Positions 8,975 to 16,943 of a stretch of 64,000 nucleotides of DNA are shown in pieces. Each line of letters starts with the position of its first letter. The first letter of the stretch is position 1. This DNA comes from Pseudomonas sp. DTU12.3 (lineage in GTDB: Bacteria; Pseudomonadota; Gammaproteobacteria; Pseudomonadales; Pseudomonadaceae), in NCBI RefSeq assembly GCF_004124275.1, contig NZ_CP027218.1, positions 6,164,501-6,228,500 of the forward strand. The letters run 5' to 3'. The notes beneath the pieces are model-generated. The model was not told where the DNA came from, did no database searches, and was given only the letters and a program-made list of their open reading frames with translations. A program made the position numbers and the translations under genes.

Positions 8975-9184
8975 ATGGAAGACACCGACCTGCAAGCGCT
9001 GATGGCCAGACTCGAACTGCTGATTGGCCGAGTCGAGCAACTAAAGAGTCAAAACGCACTCTTACTAGCTCAGGAAAAAACCTGGCGCGAGGAACGCGCT
9101 CACCTCATTGAAAAAAACGAAATCGCCCGGCGTAAGGTCGAATCGATGATTTCGCGCCTCAAGGCCCTGGAGCAAGACTCATGA
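8975..9184 (+). CDS. Small coiled-coil protein (TIGR02449 family, ZapB-like)
   Basis: A 69-residue protein, almost wholly coiled coil: heptads through MARLELLIGRVEQLKSQNAL and a second basic/acidic helix ending MISRLKALEQDS. The ATG at 8975 is preferred to an upstream in-frame start at 8870, because family members begin METDLQAL-like and the extra segment is not coiled coil. It overlaps zapA by 4 bases (ATGA), so it is coupled to that division gene. A role resembling ZapB, bridging ZapA to other parts of the Z ring, is a reasonable inference but is not shown by the sequence. Confidence 0.85.
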   Translation: MEDTDLQALMARLELLIGRVEQLKSQNALLLAQEKTWREERAHLIEKNEIARRKVESMISRLKALEQDS

Positions 9185-9498
9185 GTTCAAGCAATAGCGT
9201 CACCGTGCAGATCCTCGACAAAGAATATTCGATCATCTGCCCGCAGGAAGAACGCAGCAATCTGGTCAGCGCCGCCCGCTACCTGGATGGCAAGATGCGC
9301 GAGATCCGCAGCAGCGGCAAAGTCATCGGTGCGGACCGTATCGCCGTGATGGCCGCGCTGAACATCACTCACGACCTCTTGCACAAAGAAGAGCGACCGG
9401 ACATCCAGGCCAGTGGTTCGACCCGTGAACAGGTGCGCGACTTGCTCGATCGTGTCGATCTGGTGCTCGCCGACGATCAGACCACCACCAAGGGCTGA
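9181..9498 (+). CDS. zapA: Cell division protein ZapA
   Basis: A 105-residue ZapA. The N-terminal FtsZ-binding head reads VTVQILDKEYSIICPQEER, followed by SAARYLDGKMREIRSSG and a C-terminal coiled coil ending LVLADDQ. ZapA bundles FtsZ filaments in the Z ring. It starts inside the stop of the coiled-coil gene (ATGA) and is followed after 30 bases by the 6S RNA. In many gammaproteobacteria zapA, ssrS and ygfA are neighbours in this order. Confidence 0.95.
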   Translation: MSSSNSVTVQILDKEYSIICPQEERSNLVSAARYLDGKMREIRSSGKVIGADRIAVMAALNITHDLLHKEERPDIQASGSTREQVRDLLDRVDLVLADDQTTTKG

Positions 9499-9529
9499 TT
9501 CGACTGGCCGCTTGCGGTATACTCGCGGC

Positions 9530-9708
9530 ACTCCCTGGGGTGCTTGCCAGTTGACGATGTCCCTGAGCCGATTCGCACTACCCTGGAAGTTGCACGTTGG
9601 GCTGGTGTGCATGTCCGCTAGACGGAAAGCCTTAAAGTCTACTGCATCTTCCACCTTGAACTTTCGGGTTCAAGGGCTAAGTTGACAGCGGTTCATCCGG
9701 GGAGCCTG
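9530..9708 (+). ncRNA. ssrS: 6S RNA
   Basis: The region between zapA and ygfA matches 6S RNA block by block. It has a 5' half with GTCCCTGAGCCGATT, then GGTGTGCATGTCCGCTAGAC, GGAAAGCCTTAAAGT, the hairpin CACCTTGAACTTTCGGGTTC-AAGGG, and a 3' strand ending ATCCGGGGAGCC that pairs with the 5' CTCCCTGGGG. 6S RNA mimics an open promoter and holds sigma-70 RNA polymerase in stationary phase. A TATACT -10 box at 9518-9523 places the 5' end near 9530. The 3' end is estimated from the closing stem, so both ends are uncertain by a few bases. The linked ygfA gene downstream is the usual arrangement. Confidence 0.92.
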
Positions 9709-9713
9709 ATTCG

Positions 9714-9750
9714 AATCCGATGTCGGTGAAAACCGCCATCGGATTTTTTA
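9714..9750 (+). terminator. Rho-independent terminator between 6S RNA and ygfA
   Basis: A perfect 9-bp stem, AATCCGATG (9714-9722) with CATCGGATT (9737-9745), then a T run. It may end part of the ssrS transcript; readthrough would reach ygfA. Confidence 0.8.
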
Positions 9751-9786
9751 TGCGTACGTTTTCGTCCAACCTGCCGAAGCCGAACC

Positions 9787-10392
9787 ATGACCGAACCCGC
9801 GCTGCTGCCCCGCCCGCAACTCCGCCGCCTGCTGCGCAAGGCACGTCGCTCGCTGAGCAAAAGCGAGCAACGCGAGGCCGCCAAAGGCCTCTACCGGCAA
9901 TTGGCACAAGACCCGCACTTTCGCCGGGCGAAACATATCTCTCTGTATTTACCCACCGACGGTGAAATCGATCCGCGCCTGCTGCTGCGTGAAGCGCAGC
10001 GTCGAGGCAAGGCCACCTACCTGCCGGTACTCAGCGCCTGGCCTCGAACCAAAATGGTTTTCCAACGGATTCGCCCCGGCGAGAAACTCAAACCCAATCG
10101 CTTCCGCATTCTTGAGCCACGGGCGAATCTGGCGCAGCAACGCAAGGTCTGGACGCTGGATCTGGTGCTGTTGCCTTTAGTTGGATTTGACGATGTCGGC
10201 GGGCGACTGGGCATGGGCGGTGGTTTTTATGATCGCAGCCTGGCGTATCTGGCCCGCCGCAAGAGCTGGCGCAAGCCGACGCTGCTGGGGCTGGCCCATG
10301 AATGTCAGAAGGTCGAGCGATTGGCGCAGGCAAGCTGGGATGTACCGTTACAAGGCACGGTCAGCGACAAGGCGTGGTATTTCGCAGGATAG
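9787..10392 (+). CDS. ygfA: 5-formyltetrahydrofolate cyclo-ligase
   Basis: A 201-residue member of the 5-FTHF cyclo-ligase family. It converts 5-formyl-THF to 5,10-methenyl-THF with ATP, restoring the one-carbon pool. The N-terminal basic segment LRRLLRKARRSLSKSEQ and the phosphate-binding block GFDDVGGRLGMGGGFYDR (about 132-150) are diagnostic. The gene follows the 6S RNA as in E. coli, where ygfA is partly co-transcribed with ssrS. The glycine cleavage gene gcvT in this window is also a one-carbon gene, but is not linked in an operon. Confidence 0.92.
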   Translation: MTEPALLPRPQLRRLLRKARRSLSKSEQREAAKGLYRQLAQDPHFRRAKHISLYLPTDGEIDPRLLLREAQRRGKATYLPVLSAWPRTKMVFQRIRPGEKLKPNRFRILEPRANLAQQRKVWTLDLVLLPLVGFDDVGGRLGMGGGFYDRSLAYLARRKSWRKPTLLGLAHECQKVERLAQASWDVPLQGTVSDKAWYFAG

Positions 10393-10416
10393 GACGCCGC
10401 GCAGATCAGCGGCGTC
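10393..10416. repeat. Short perfect inverted repeat between convergent genes
   Basis: GACGCCGC (10393-10400) and GCGGCGTC (10409-10416) enclose an 8-base loop, right after the ygfA stop and 13 bases from the stop of the convergent small gene. There is no T run on either side, so it is at best a weak terminator or RNA-stabilising hairpin. Confidence 0.45.
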
Positions 10417-10428
10417 GAGAAAGCAGTA

Positions 10429-10584
10429 TCAGCGCTTGAAAGCTGTCGACTGTTGAACCTGTTGCGCGACTTCGATCGGCGCGTCAGCCTTGGTTGTCCA
10501 CAGACTTTGCGCGTAACCGGTGGTCACCACGCCCAAGCCAAACAAAATTACCAAAGTCCATAGTAAATCCGGTTTGCGTTTCAT
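10429..10584 (-). CDS. Small single-pass membrane protein, 51 residues
   Basis: An ATG at 10584 opens a 51-codon frame: basic start MKRKPDLLW, a hydrophobic segment TLVILFGLGVVTTGYA, then a polar tail ending STAFKR and TGA at 10429. A purine-rich stretch before the ATG can act as ribosome site. The basic-hydrophobic-polar layout fits a signal anchor with a periplasmic tail, or a secreted peptide cleaved after GYA. The position, convergent with ygfA, matches a small hypothetical gene I recall in other pseudomonads. The function is unknown. Confidence 0.65.
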   Translation of the reverse strand: MKRKPDLLWTLVILFGLGVVTTGYAQSLWTTKADAPIEVAQQVQQSTAFKR

Positions 10585-10781
10585 CGATTGCCCCCCTCAA
10601 GGCACATCATCACGATGACAGCAGCGGTTTCCGTTCGTAGGCCGTGCAGCAGCGTCAAGCTTTAAAGGCCGGCATTTTGCGACAACGTGAACCTCTGCGC
10701 AAACGCTGACGTCAACCGACCGTCGGTTTGTCATAAAATTGCCCGACAACCTGCCCAATGACCGTTTCAGGAGCACAAGAC

Positions 10782-11234
10782 ATGGCCTATTGGCTGATGA
10801 AATCCGAACCCGACGAACTCTCGATCAAAGGTCTGGAAAAGCTCGGCAAAGCGCGCTGGGACGGGGTTCGCAACTATCAGGCACGGAACTTCCTGCGCTC
10901 GATGGCGGTGGGTGATGAGTTCTTTTTCTACCATTCCAGCTGCCCGGAGCCGGGAATAGCCGGCATCGGCAAGATAATCGAGGCGGCGTACCCGGATCCC
11001 ACCGCACTGGAACCGGAGAGTCATTACTTCGACCCAAAGGCAACGCCAGAGAAAAATGCGTGGAGTGCGATTGACGTTGAACACGTCGAGACGTTTGCGC
11101 GGGTGTTGAAGCTGGACTATCTGAAGCAGCAGACCGCGTTGGCGGAGATGCCGTTGGTGCAGAAGGGCTCGCGGTTGTCGGTGATGCCGGTCACACCCGA
11201 GCAGTGGGCGGCGGTAATTGCACTCAAACCCTGA
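10782..11234 (+). CDS. EVE-domain protein
   Basis: A 150-residue single EVE domain of the PUA-like superfamily: MAYWLMKSEPDELSI, WDGVRNYQARNFLR (about 31-44), DEFFFYHSS, GIAGIGKIIEAAYPDP and PLVQKGSRLSVMPVT. EVE domains bind modified bases in DNA or RNA. This stand-alone type is common in proteobacteria and has no assigned cellular role. The ATG at 10782 is chosen because AGGAG sits 8 bases upstream; an in-frame GTG-type start eight codons earlier lacks one. Confidence 0.88.
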   Translation: MAYWLMKSEPDELSIKGLEKLGKARWDGVRNYQARNFLRSMAVGDEFFFYHSSCPEPGIAGIGKIIEAAYPDPTALEPESHYFDPKATPEKNAWSAIDVEHVETFARVLKLDYLKQQTALAEMPLVQKGSRLSVMPVTPEQWAAVIALKP

Positions 11235-11259
11235 TTCATTTGGCGCCTGATGAATTGCT

Positions 11260-11357
11260 TTCGCGAGCAAGCCCGCTCCCACAGGGTTATTCGGTGTATG
11301 CAAAAATGTGCATCACTACAAATCCACTGTGGGAGCGAGCCTGCTCGCGAAGAGGCC
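11260..11357. repeat. REP pair, CTGTGGGAGCGAGCCTGCTCGCGAA family
   Basis: Left copy at 11261-11285 (TCGCGAGCAAGCCCGCTCCC then ACAGG) and right copy at 11327-11357 are reverse complements, about 40 bases apart. They fill most of the gap between the convergent EVE and FliL-like genes. Confidence 0.85.
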
Positions 11358-11376
11358 AGCCCGGACAACAAATGAC

Positions 11377-11784
11377 CTACTGAATGATCAGGTTGTTGAA
11401 CAACAGATCTTCAACCACCGGCTTGCCGGTCTCGTCATTCATCACTTGCTGGGTCTGCTTCAACGCCTCCTGACGCAGCTTCTCTTTACCTTCGATGCTG
11501 CCCATCGCTTCGGTGGTCTGTTGAGTAAACAGCGCCACCAGCTGATTGCGGATCAACGGTTCGTTGGCCTTGACCAGTTTCGCCGACTCCTCGCCGGTCA
11601 CGCGCAGTGCCACGTCGGCCTTGTAGACCTTGAGCTTCGGCGTGCCATCCAGCCCATAGTTACCCACGAACGGCGGGCTCAGGGTGATGTAGCTCACCTT
11701 CGGCGCTTCGCCTTCTTTGGCTTCTTCGGCCAGCGCTGCCACAGGCAGAGACAGGGCCAGCAACAACATGATCCACGCTTTCAC
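11377..11784 (-). CDS. FliL-like periplasmic/membrane-anchored protein
   Basis: A 135-residue protein starting at a GTG (11784) with AAGGAG six bases upstream. The N-terminus MKAWIMLLLALSLPVAALAEE is a signal peptide. The body resembles the FliL C-terminal domain: KVSYITLSPPFVGNY, YKADVALRV, then IRNQLVALFTQQTTEAM and VEDLLFNNLIIQ. It lacks the long linker of flagellar FliL and no flagellar genes are nearby, so it is a stand-alone FliL-domain protein. Relatives in pseudomonads are annotated only by similarity; a role at the flagellar motor is not supported by context. Confidence 0.75.
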   Translation of the reverse strand: MKAWIMLLLALSLPVAALAEEAKEGEAPKVSYITLSPPFVGNYGLDGTPKLKVYKADVALRVTGEESAKLVKANEPLIRNQLVALFTQQTTEAMGSIEGKEKLRQEALKQTQQVMNDETGKPVVEDLLFNNLIIQ

Positions 11785-11934
11785 AATTCGCTCCTTATCC
11801 GGTTTGCGGCCTAGCATAACGACCCGCCGCGCAAGCACAAGCTTATGGCTGACTATCAGGGTCGGGCATGCTCGTTGACCCGTTGACTGACACACCTACA
11901 CTTATCGGCCATCACTCCCAAAGGAATAGCCCTG

Positions 11935-12912
11935 ATGAAAGCCGTGCTGTGCAAAGCCTTCGGCCCTGCCGAATCGCTGGTGCTGGAAGACGTCGCCAGC
12001 CCCGCCCCGAAGAAGAACGAAATCCTGCTGGAGGTGCACGCCGCCGGGGTCAACTTTCCCGACACGCTGATCATCGAGGGCAAGTACCAATTCAAGCCGC
12101 CCTTCCCGTTCTCACCGGGTGGTGAGGCCGCTGGCGTGGTTCGCGAAGTCGGCGAAAAGGTCAGCCATCTCAAGGTCGGCGACCGGGTCATGGCCCTGAC
12201 CGGCTGGGGCAGTTTCGCTGAACAGGTCGCCGTGCCGGGCTACAACGTGCTGCCGATCCCGCCGTCGATGGACTTCAACATCGCCGCCGCTTTCAGCATG
12301 ACCTACGGCACTTCGATGCACGCGCTCAAGCAACGCGCCAACCTGCAAGCGGGTGAAACCCTGTTGGTGCTCGGGGCATCCGGCGGTGTTGGCCTGGCGG
12401 CCGTGGAAATCGGCAAAGCCATGGGCGCCCGTGTCATCGCCGCCGCGAGCAGCGCCGAGAAACTGGCGGTGGCCAAGGCTGCCGGCGCCGATGAGCTGAT
12501 CAACTACAGCGAAACCAGCCTCAAGGATGAAATCAAACGTCTTACCGACGGCCAGGGCGCTGACGTGATTTACGATCCGGTCGGCGGTGACTTGTTCGAT
12601 CAGGCCATCCGCGCCATCGCCTGGAACGGTCGCCTGCTGATCGTCGGCTTCGCCAGCGGACGCATCCCGGAACTGCCGGTGAACCTCGCGTTGCTCAAGG
12701 GCGCGGCGGTACTCGGCGTGTTCTGGGGTTCATTCGCCCAGCGCCAGCCGCAGGACAATGCGGCGAACTTCCAGCAGTTGTTCAGCTGGTTCGCCGAGGG
12801 CAAATTGAAGCCGCTGGTGTCGCGGGTCTATCCGCTGAGCAATGCGGCGCAAGCAATCAATGACCTTGGCCAGCGCAAGGCAGTGGGCAAGGTGGTGGTG
12901 CAGGTGCGCTGA
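11935..12912 (+). CDS. NADPH:quinone oxidoreductase family protein (zinc-independent MDR)
   Basis: A 325-residue medium-chain dehydrogenase/reductase. N-terminal GroES-like domain (MKAVLCKAFGPAESL, AGVNFPDTLIIEGKYQ), then a Rossmann domain with the NADPH loop LVLGASGGVGLAAVEIGKAMG at about 143-163 and INYSETSLKDEI, ending QRKAVGKVVVQV. The catalytic-zinc Cys/His set of alcohol dehydrogenases is absent, as in QOR/zeta-crystallin. It likely reduces quinones or enones with NADPH; the substrate is unknown. A single gene, about 150 bases from the divergent FliL-like gene. Confidence 0.88.
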   Translation: MKAVLCKAFGPAESLVLEDVASPAPKKNEILLEVHAAGVNFPDTLIIEGKYQFKPPFPFSPGGEAAGVVREVGEKVSHLKVGDRVMALTGWGSFAEQVAVPGYNVLPIPPSMDFNIAAAFSMTYGTSMHALKQRANLQAGETLLVLGASGGVGLAAVEIGKAMGARVIAAASSAEKLAVAKAAGADELINYSETSLKDEIKRLTDGQGADVIYDPVGGDLFDQAIRAIAWNGRLLIVGFASGRIPELPVNLALLKGAAVLGVFWGSFAQRQPQDNAANFQQLFSWFAEGKLKPLVSRVYPLSNAAQAINDLGQRKAVGKVVVQVR

Positions 12913-12928
12913 GCACGGCGCAGCCCCT

Positions 12929-13561
12929 TCAACCGCCGGGCGACGCTGCGAGGTCGCCCGGCATCAGTTGTTCCTGAACCTTCTCGCTGCGTGATTCGCT
13001 GAGCTGCCCCTTGTCATCGAAGCGCAAGACAATCAGCCAGTCGTAAACATCCACCGGCCACTTCGGCTGGCCGATCAAGGCCGGGCCGTCACCGCCGAAA
13101 GCTGCAATCAGTTTATTGATGTGGCCGTGATGCCAGGCGATCAGCACGGTGTTCGCCTGATTGCGCGCGCGCAACTGATTGACCAGTTTGTCGACGTCGT
13201 TATTGGCGAAAGGTTGTTCGATCGGCAATTGCAGGCGTTGCGACAGTGGGATCAGCGTCTGCCGAGGCCGGATGCTTTGCGCGCTGTCAGCGGTGGCGAT
13301 CAGGCGTTGCGGGGTGAGTGTCTGACCGCTCAGCTTCAGCGGGTCAAAATAGTCGGCGTAAGCCGCAGCGCGCTGCTCGCCTCGGGCGTTGAGTTCGCGC
13401 CCGACCTCCGGTTTTTCAGCATGGCGAATAATCAGCACGGTGGCGTTGCGCAGCCCCGGCGCCGCCGAGCCTTGGGCGAAACTCAACACCAAAACTGAAA
13501 CGGTGACGGCAATCACCATCAACAATCTCGGCAATAACCTGCGAATCCTCGGGGCCATCAT
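12929..13561 (-). CDS. Secreted or anchored histidine-phosphatase-like protein
   Basis: About 210 residues with an Arg-rich N-terminus and a hydrophobic signal/anchor (LLMVIAVTVSVLVLSFAQG). The phosphoglycerate-mutase-like core begins TVLIIRHAEKPE, whose RHAE matches the catalytic RHG/RHA motif, and the second His may be in AWHHGHINKL near the middle. This makes it a branch 2-type histidine phosphatase acting outside the cytoplasm; the substrate is unknown. The start is uncertain: two adjacent ATGs (13561 and 13558) follow a weak AGAG. It is convergent with the quinone oxidoreductase gene and divergent from glpT. Confidence 0.75.
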   Translation of the reverse strand: MMAPRIRRLLPRLLMVIAVTVSVLVLSFAQGSAAPGLRNATVLIIRHAEKPEVGRELNARGEQRAAAYADYFDPLKLSGQTLTPQRLIATADSAQSIRPRQTLIPLSQRLQLPIEQPFANNDVDKLVNQLRARNQANTVLIAWHHGHINKLIAAFGGDGPALIGQPKWPVDVYDWLIVLRFDDKGQLSESRSEKVQEQLMPGDLAASPGG

Positions 13562-13783
13562 TCGTCTCTGGGCAATCAATCGGCTTATTGATCGCGAGTC
13601 TAAGACAGAAAATTGCGGACGCTACAAAAACGCCCTGTTCTTACAGCTGAGCGACAGGTTCGTAATGGAACGCGCGACTTCCAACATTTTCCGCTGTTTT
13701 GCCGATGCGAACCGGTGCTATTTTCGGTAACGAAACTGTAACATTCGCATCCGCAGTCAAAACAAGAAATCTGGAGCTCTTGA

Positions 13784-15133
13784 ATGTTTGCTTTCTTTCG
13801 TCCTGCCGCACATCAGGCTCCACTGCCTGAAGAAAAAATAGACAGCACTTACCGACGCCTGCGCTGGCAGATCTTCGCCGGTATTTTCTTTGGCTACGCG
13901 GGTTATTACCTGCTGCGCAAAAACTTCTCCCTGGCCATGCCGTACCTGATCGACGAAGGCTACAGCCGTGGCGATCTGGGTCTGGCGATGTCGGCGATTG
14001 CGATCGCCTATGGCTTGTCGAAATTCCTCATGGGCCTGGTGTCCGACCGTTCCAACCCGCGCTTCTTCCTGCCGTTCGGCCTGTTGGTCTCGGCGGGAGT
14101 GATGTTCGTGTTCGGTTTCGCGCCTTGGGCAACGTCCAGCGTGACCATGATGTTCATCCTCCTGTTCATCAACGGCTGGGCCCAGGGCATGGGCTGGCCG
14201 CCAAGTGGCCGGACCATGGTGCACTGGTGGTCGCAGAAGGAACGCGGCGGCGTGGTGTCGGTGTGGAACGTGGCGCATAACGTCGGCGGCGGTCTGATCG
14301 GCCCGCTGTTCCTGCTCGGCATGGGCCTGTTCAACGACTGGCATGCGGCTTTCTACGTACCGGCAGCGGTGGCGCTGGGCGTCGCGGTGTTTGCCTTCAT
14401 CACCATGCGCGACACCCCGCAATCGGTTGGCCTGCCGCCGATCGAGAAGTACAAGAACGACTACCCGGAAGGCTACGACGATAGCCACGAAGACGAATTC
14501 AGCGCGAAAGAGATCTTCGTCAAATACGTGCTGCGCAACAAAATGCTCTGGTACATCGCCATGGCCAACGTCTTCGTCTACCTGCTGCGCTACGGCGTGC
14601 TGGACTGGGCACCGACCTATCTGAAAGAAGCCAAGGGCTTCACCGTCGATAAAACTTCGTGGGCGTACTTTTTCTACGAGTGGGCGGGTATTCCGGGCAC
14701 GCTGCTGTGCGGCTGGATGTCGGACAAGATCTTCCGTGGCAACCGTGGCCTGACCGGCATGGTGTTCATGGCGCTGGTGACTGTCGCGACCCTGGTCTAC
14801 TGGCTGAACCCGGCCGGCAACCCGACCGTCGACATGATCGCGCTGTTCTCGATCGGCTTCCTGATCTACGGCCCGGTGATGCTGATCGGCCTGCAGGCAC
14901 TGGAACTGGCACCGAAGAAAGCCGCTGGCACTGCCGCAGGCTTCACCGGTCTGTTCGGTTATCTCGGTGGTTCGGTCGCGGCCAGCGCAGCGATGGGCTA
15001 CACCGTTGACCATTTCGGCTGGGACGGTGGTTTTGTCCTGCTGGTGGGCGCTTGCCTGCTGTCGATGGCCTTCCTCGCCCCGACCCTGTGGCACAAACAG
15101 GTTGCCAGTCAGAGCCGTGAAGCGGTCGCTTGA
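13784..15133 (+). CDS. glpT: Glycerol-3-phosphate:phosphate antiporter GlpT
   Basis: A 449-residue major facilitator of the organophosphate:Pi antiporter family with about 12 membrane segments. Diagnostic blocks are YYLLRKNFSLAMPYL (Arg of the substrate site, about 45), GLSKFLMGLVSDRSNPR, NGWAQGMGWPPSGRTMVHWW (about 128-147) and LLIGLQALELAPKKAAGTAAG. It imports glycerol-3-phosphate in exchange for phosphate and is known as the fosfomycin entry route in pseudomonads. No other glp gene is in the window. The last 25 bases overlap the convergent chaC gene. The CTGGAG ribosome site is 8 bases before the ATG. Confidence 0.95.
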   Translation: MFAFFRPAAHQAPLPEEKIDSTYRRLRWQIFAGIFFGYAGYYLLRKNFSLAMPYLIDEGYSRGDLGLAMSAIAIAYGLSKFLMGLVSDRSNPRFFLPFGLLVSAGVMFVFGFAPWATSSVTMMFILLFINGWAQGMGWPPSGRTMVHWWSQKERGGVVSVWNVAHNVGGGLIGPLFLLGMGLFNDWHAAFYVPAAVALGVAVFAFITMRDTPQSVGLPPIEKYKNDYPEGYDDSHEDEFSAKEIFVKYVLRNKMLWYIAMANVFVYLLRYGVLDWAPTYLKEAKGFTVDKTSWAYFFYEWAGIPGTLLCGWMSDKIFRGNRGLTGMVFMALVTVATLVYWLNPAGNPTVDMIALFSIGFLIYGPVMLIGLQALELAPKKAAGTAAGFTGLFGYLGGSVAASAAMGYTVDHFGWDGGFVLLVGACLLSMAFLAPTLWHKQVASQSREAVA

Positions 15134-15777
15134 TCGGTCTGTGATTTACAGCGCTTGAGCCGCGCCTCCAGATTGCGGTCTGGCATGGCGTGGCTGCGCA
15201 GGGCGTGCGCGGTCTGCTCGACATAATCGCGAGTGGTGCCGTAACGCCCGCTGGCGCTTGCAAACACCTGGCTCAGCACATGATCCGGCAAGTTGCCGGC
15301 ATAGCTGGGCAGGTGCCGCTCCAACACAAATCCCAAGGCCTGCACCTGGCTACCGTCGGCAAGACGGCAGTTGAGCCAGTGTGGCCGATAGGACGGCACC
15401 GGCATCTCGCGTTTCCACAGCGCGTACAGCGCCGCATCGAGATTGTCTTCCGGCAAGCGATAAGCAAAGCCACTGCACGAACCGCCGCGATCCAGACCAA
15501 ACACCAGGCCGGGCAATTCCGGCGTACCGCGGTGCTCGTGCGACCACAGGTACAAGCCACGATGGTAGCCATGCACCCGACCGCGCACCCGCTCCACCGC
15601 CGAACATTCCGGCCGCCAGATCAGCGAACCGTAGGCGAACAGCCACACCGGCCCGCCCTTGTGGCGCGCCATGGTCGATTGCATGGAAGCGAGAAGTTGT
15701 TCGTGCGTCAGCTGCGGCCCAAGATCGAGCCGCGGAGGGTAATTCAAATTCAGAAAAGCGTTTTCAATGGCGCTCAT
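15109..15777 (-). CDS. chaC: Glutathione-specific gamma-glutamylcyclotransferase ChaC
   Basis: A 222-residue ChaC-family enzyme that cleaves glutathione to 5-oxoproline and Cys-Gly. The substrate loop VWLFAYGSLIWRPE lies at about 43-56. The later blocks GTPELPGLVFGLDRGG and SCSGFAYRLPEDN fit the family; the catalytic Glu should lie in the following helix region. The 3' end overlaps glpT by 25 bases on the opposite strand. Upstream lies an AT-rich stretch holding a long palindrome (separate entry). Confidence 0.88.
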   Translation of the reverse strand: MSAIENAFLNLNYPPRLDLGPQLTHEQLLASMQSTMARHKGGPVWLFAYGSLIWRPECSAVERVRGRVHGYHRGLYLWSHEHRGTPELPGLVFGLDRGGSCSGFAYRLPEDNLDAALYALWKREMPVPSYRPHWLNCRLADGSQVQALGFVLERHLPSYAGNLPDHVLSQVFASASGRYGTTRDYVEQTAHALRSHAMPDRNLEARLKRCKSQTDQATASRL

Positions 15778-15906
15778 GGCGAATAGCGTTCAGCTCCCCG
15801 CGGGTGAAGAATTACTTAATAGAACGCACCGCTGTAACAATAAGGCACATATGTTTTAAGGCAATTTGAGTGCCATGGCACAGTTCTTAATTGATTGCCT
15901 GATTGA

Positions 15907-15958
15907 TATATAACCTAGCGGTATTTATGCAATTACATAAATACCGATCGGCTATATA
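15907..15958. repeat. 52-bp AT-rich imperfect palindrome
   Basis: The left arm 15907-15929 (TATATAACCTAGCGGTATTT then ATG) and right arm 15936-15958 are reverse complements at 20 of 23 positions, around the 6-base centre CAATTA. The inner 11 bases (CGGTATTTATG/CATAAATACCG) match perfectly. It sits 17 bases past the stop of the flavin reductase gene and about 130 bases before chaC, in an unusually AT-rich segment (about 15810-15970). There is no T run, so it is not a standard terminator; a dimeric-protein operator is possible. Confidence 0.6.
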
Positions 15959-15974
15959 GAGAGTTATAACGGAT

Positions 15975-16943
15975 TCAGGGACGAGGCGCGTAGGCGAACA
16001 CATCCGCACGCATTTGATGGGCATCCATCCCGGCTTCGACCAAGGCGTCGAGGGTGCCATAGACCATCGCCGGCGAGCCGCTGGCGTAGACGTGCAGCGG
16101 TTTCAGATCCGGGAAGTCTTCACAAACCGCCTCGTGCAGCATGCCGCAGCGCCCTTCCCAGCCACATTGATCGCTGACGACTTTGTGCAGGAACAGGTTG
16201 GGTAACTTCAGCCATTCGTCCCAGTGTTCGATTTCATAGAAATCTTCCGGACGACGCACGCCCCAGTAAAGATGCACAGGATGTTTGAAGCCATTGGCGC
16301 GACAGTGTTCGATCAGCGCGTGGATCTGGCCCATGCCGGTGCCGGCGGCGACCAACACCAGCGGCCCATCCGGCAGCTCGGCCAGATGCGTATCGCCGAA
16401 CGGTAGCTCGATGCGCACCATGGCGTTGCGCTGCAGCTGTTCGATCAGGCTCAGCGCACTGGCTTCGCGCGCCAGCACATGGATTTCCAGATCGCGCCCG
16501 CCATGCGGTGCCGAGGCCATGGAGAACGCCGACTTCTCGCCGCTCTCACGTTCGATCATCAGGTACTGCCCGGCGTGATAACGCGGCGGCTTGCCGGCCG
16601 GCGCACGCAGACGCACGCGCCAGGTGTCGCCACCGACGTCGCGGCATTCGATGACCTGACATGACAGGCTGCGCACCGGCAGTTCTCCCAACGCGAGCAC
16701 GCCATCCCACAGCAGGATGCAGTCTTCCAGCGGCTCGGCTATGCAAGTGTAGAACTCGCCGTGGTCATGCACCTTGCCGGCCTGTTCGACGCGGCCTTCG
16801 ACCAGCAGCGCCGCACACACGTGACAATTGCCGTTGCGGCAGCTTTGCGGGCATTCGTAGCCCAGGCGCCGCGCACCATCGAGAATCCGCTCACCGGGCT
16901 GTATCTCAAGCACTGCTCCGGAGGGCTGCAGGGTTACACGCAT
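15975..16943 (-). CDS. NAD(P)H-flavin reductase with N-terminal 2Fe-2S ferredoxin domain
   Basis: A 322-residue electron-transfer protein resembling AscD/CDP-6-deoxy-glucoseen reductase and Fre. N-terminal plant-type ferredoxin domain: CPQSCRNGNCHVC (C-x4-C-x2-C, about 35-44) with the fourth Cys in EFYTCIAEP (about 73). Then a FAD domain with KSAFSMASAPH (about 172-182), and an NAD(P)H domain with VAAGTGMGQIHALIEH. The start overlaps the ubiD stop by one base (TGATG), so the two are coupled. E. coli has fre next to ubiD, and the reduced flavin made by Fre supports prenyl-FMN formation for UbiD. A similar role here is inferred. Confidence 0.88.
   Translation of the reverse strand: MRVTLQPSGAVLEIQPGERILDGARRLGYECPQSCRNGNCHVCAALLVEGRVEQAGKVHDHGEFYTCIAEPLEDCILLWDGVLALGELPVRSLSCQVIECRDVGGDTWRVRLRAPAGKPPRYHAGQYLMIERESGEKSAFSMASAPHGGRDLEIHVLAREASALSLIEQLQRNAMVRIELPFGDTHLAELPDGPLVLVAAGTGMGQIHALIEHCRANGFKHPVHLYWGVRRPEDFYEIEHWDEWLKLPNLFLHKVVSDQCGWEGRCGMLHEAVCEDFPDLKPLHVYASGSPAMVYGTLDALVEAGMDAHQMRADVFAYAPRP

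Noticed and set aside
13580..13783. A Pho box or GlpR site before glpT
   Set aside because: CTGTAACATTCGCAT has only one poor half; no second unit 11 bases away, and no clear GlpR consensus.
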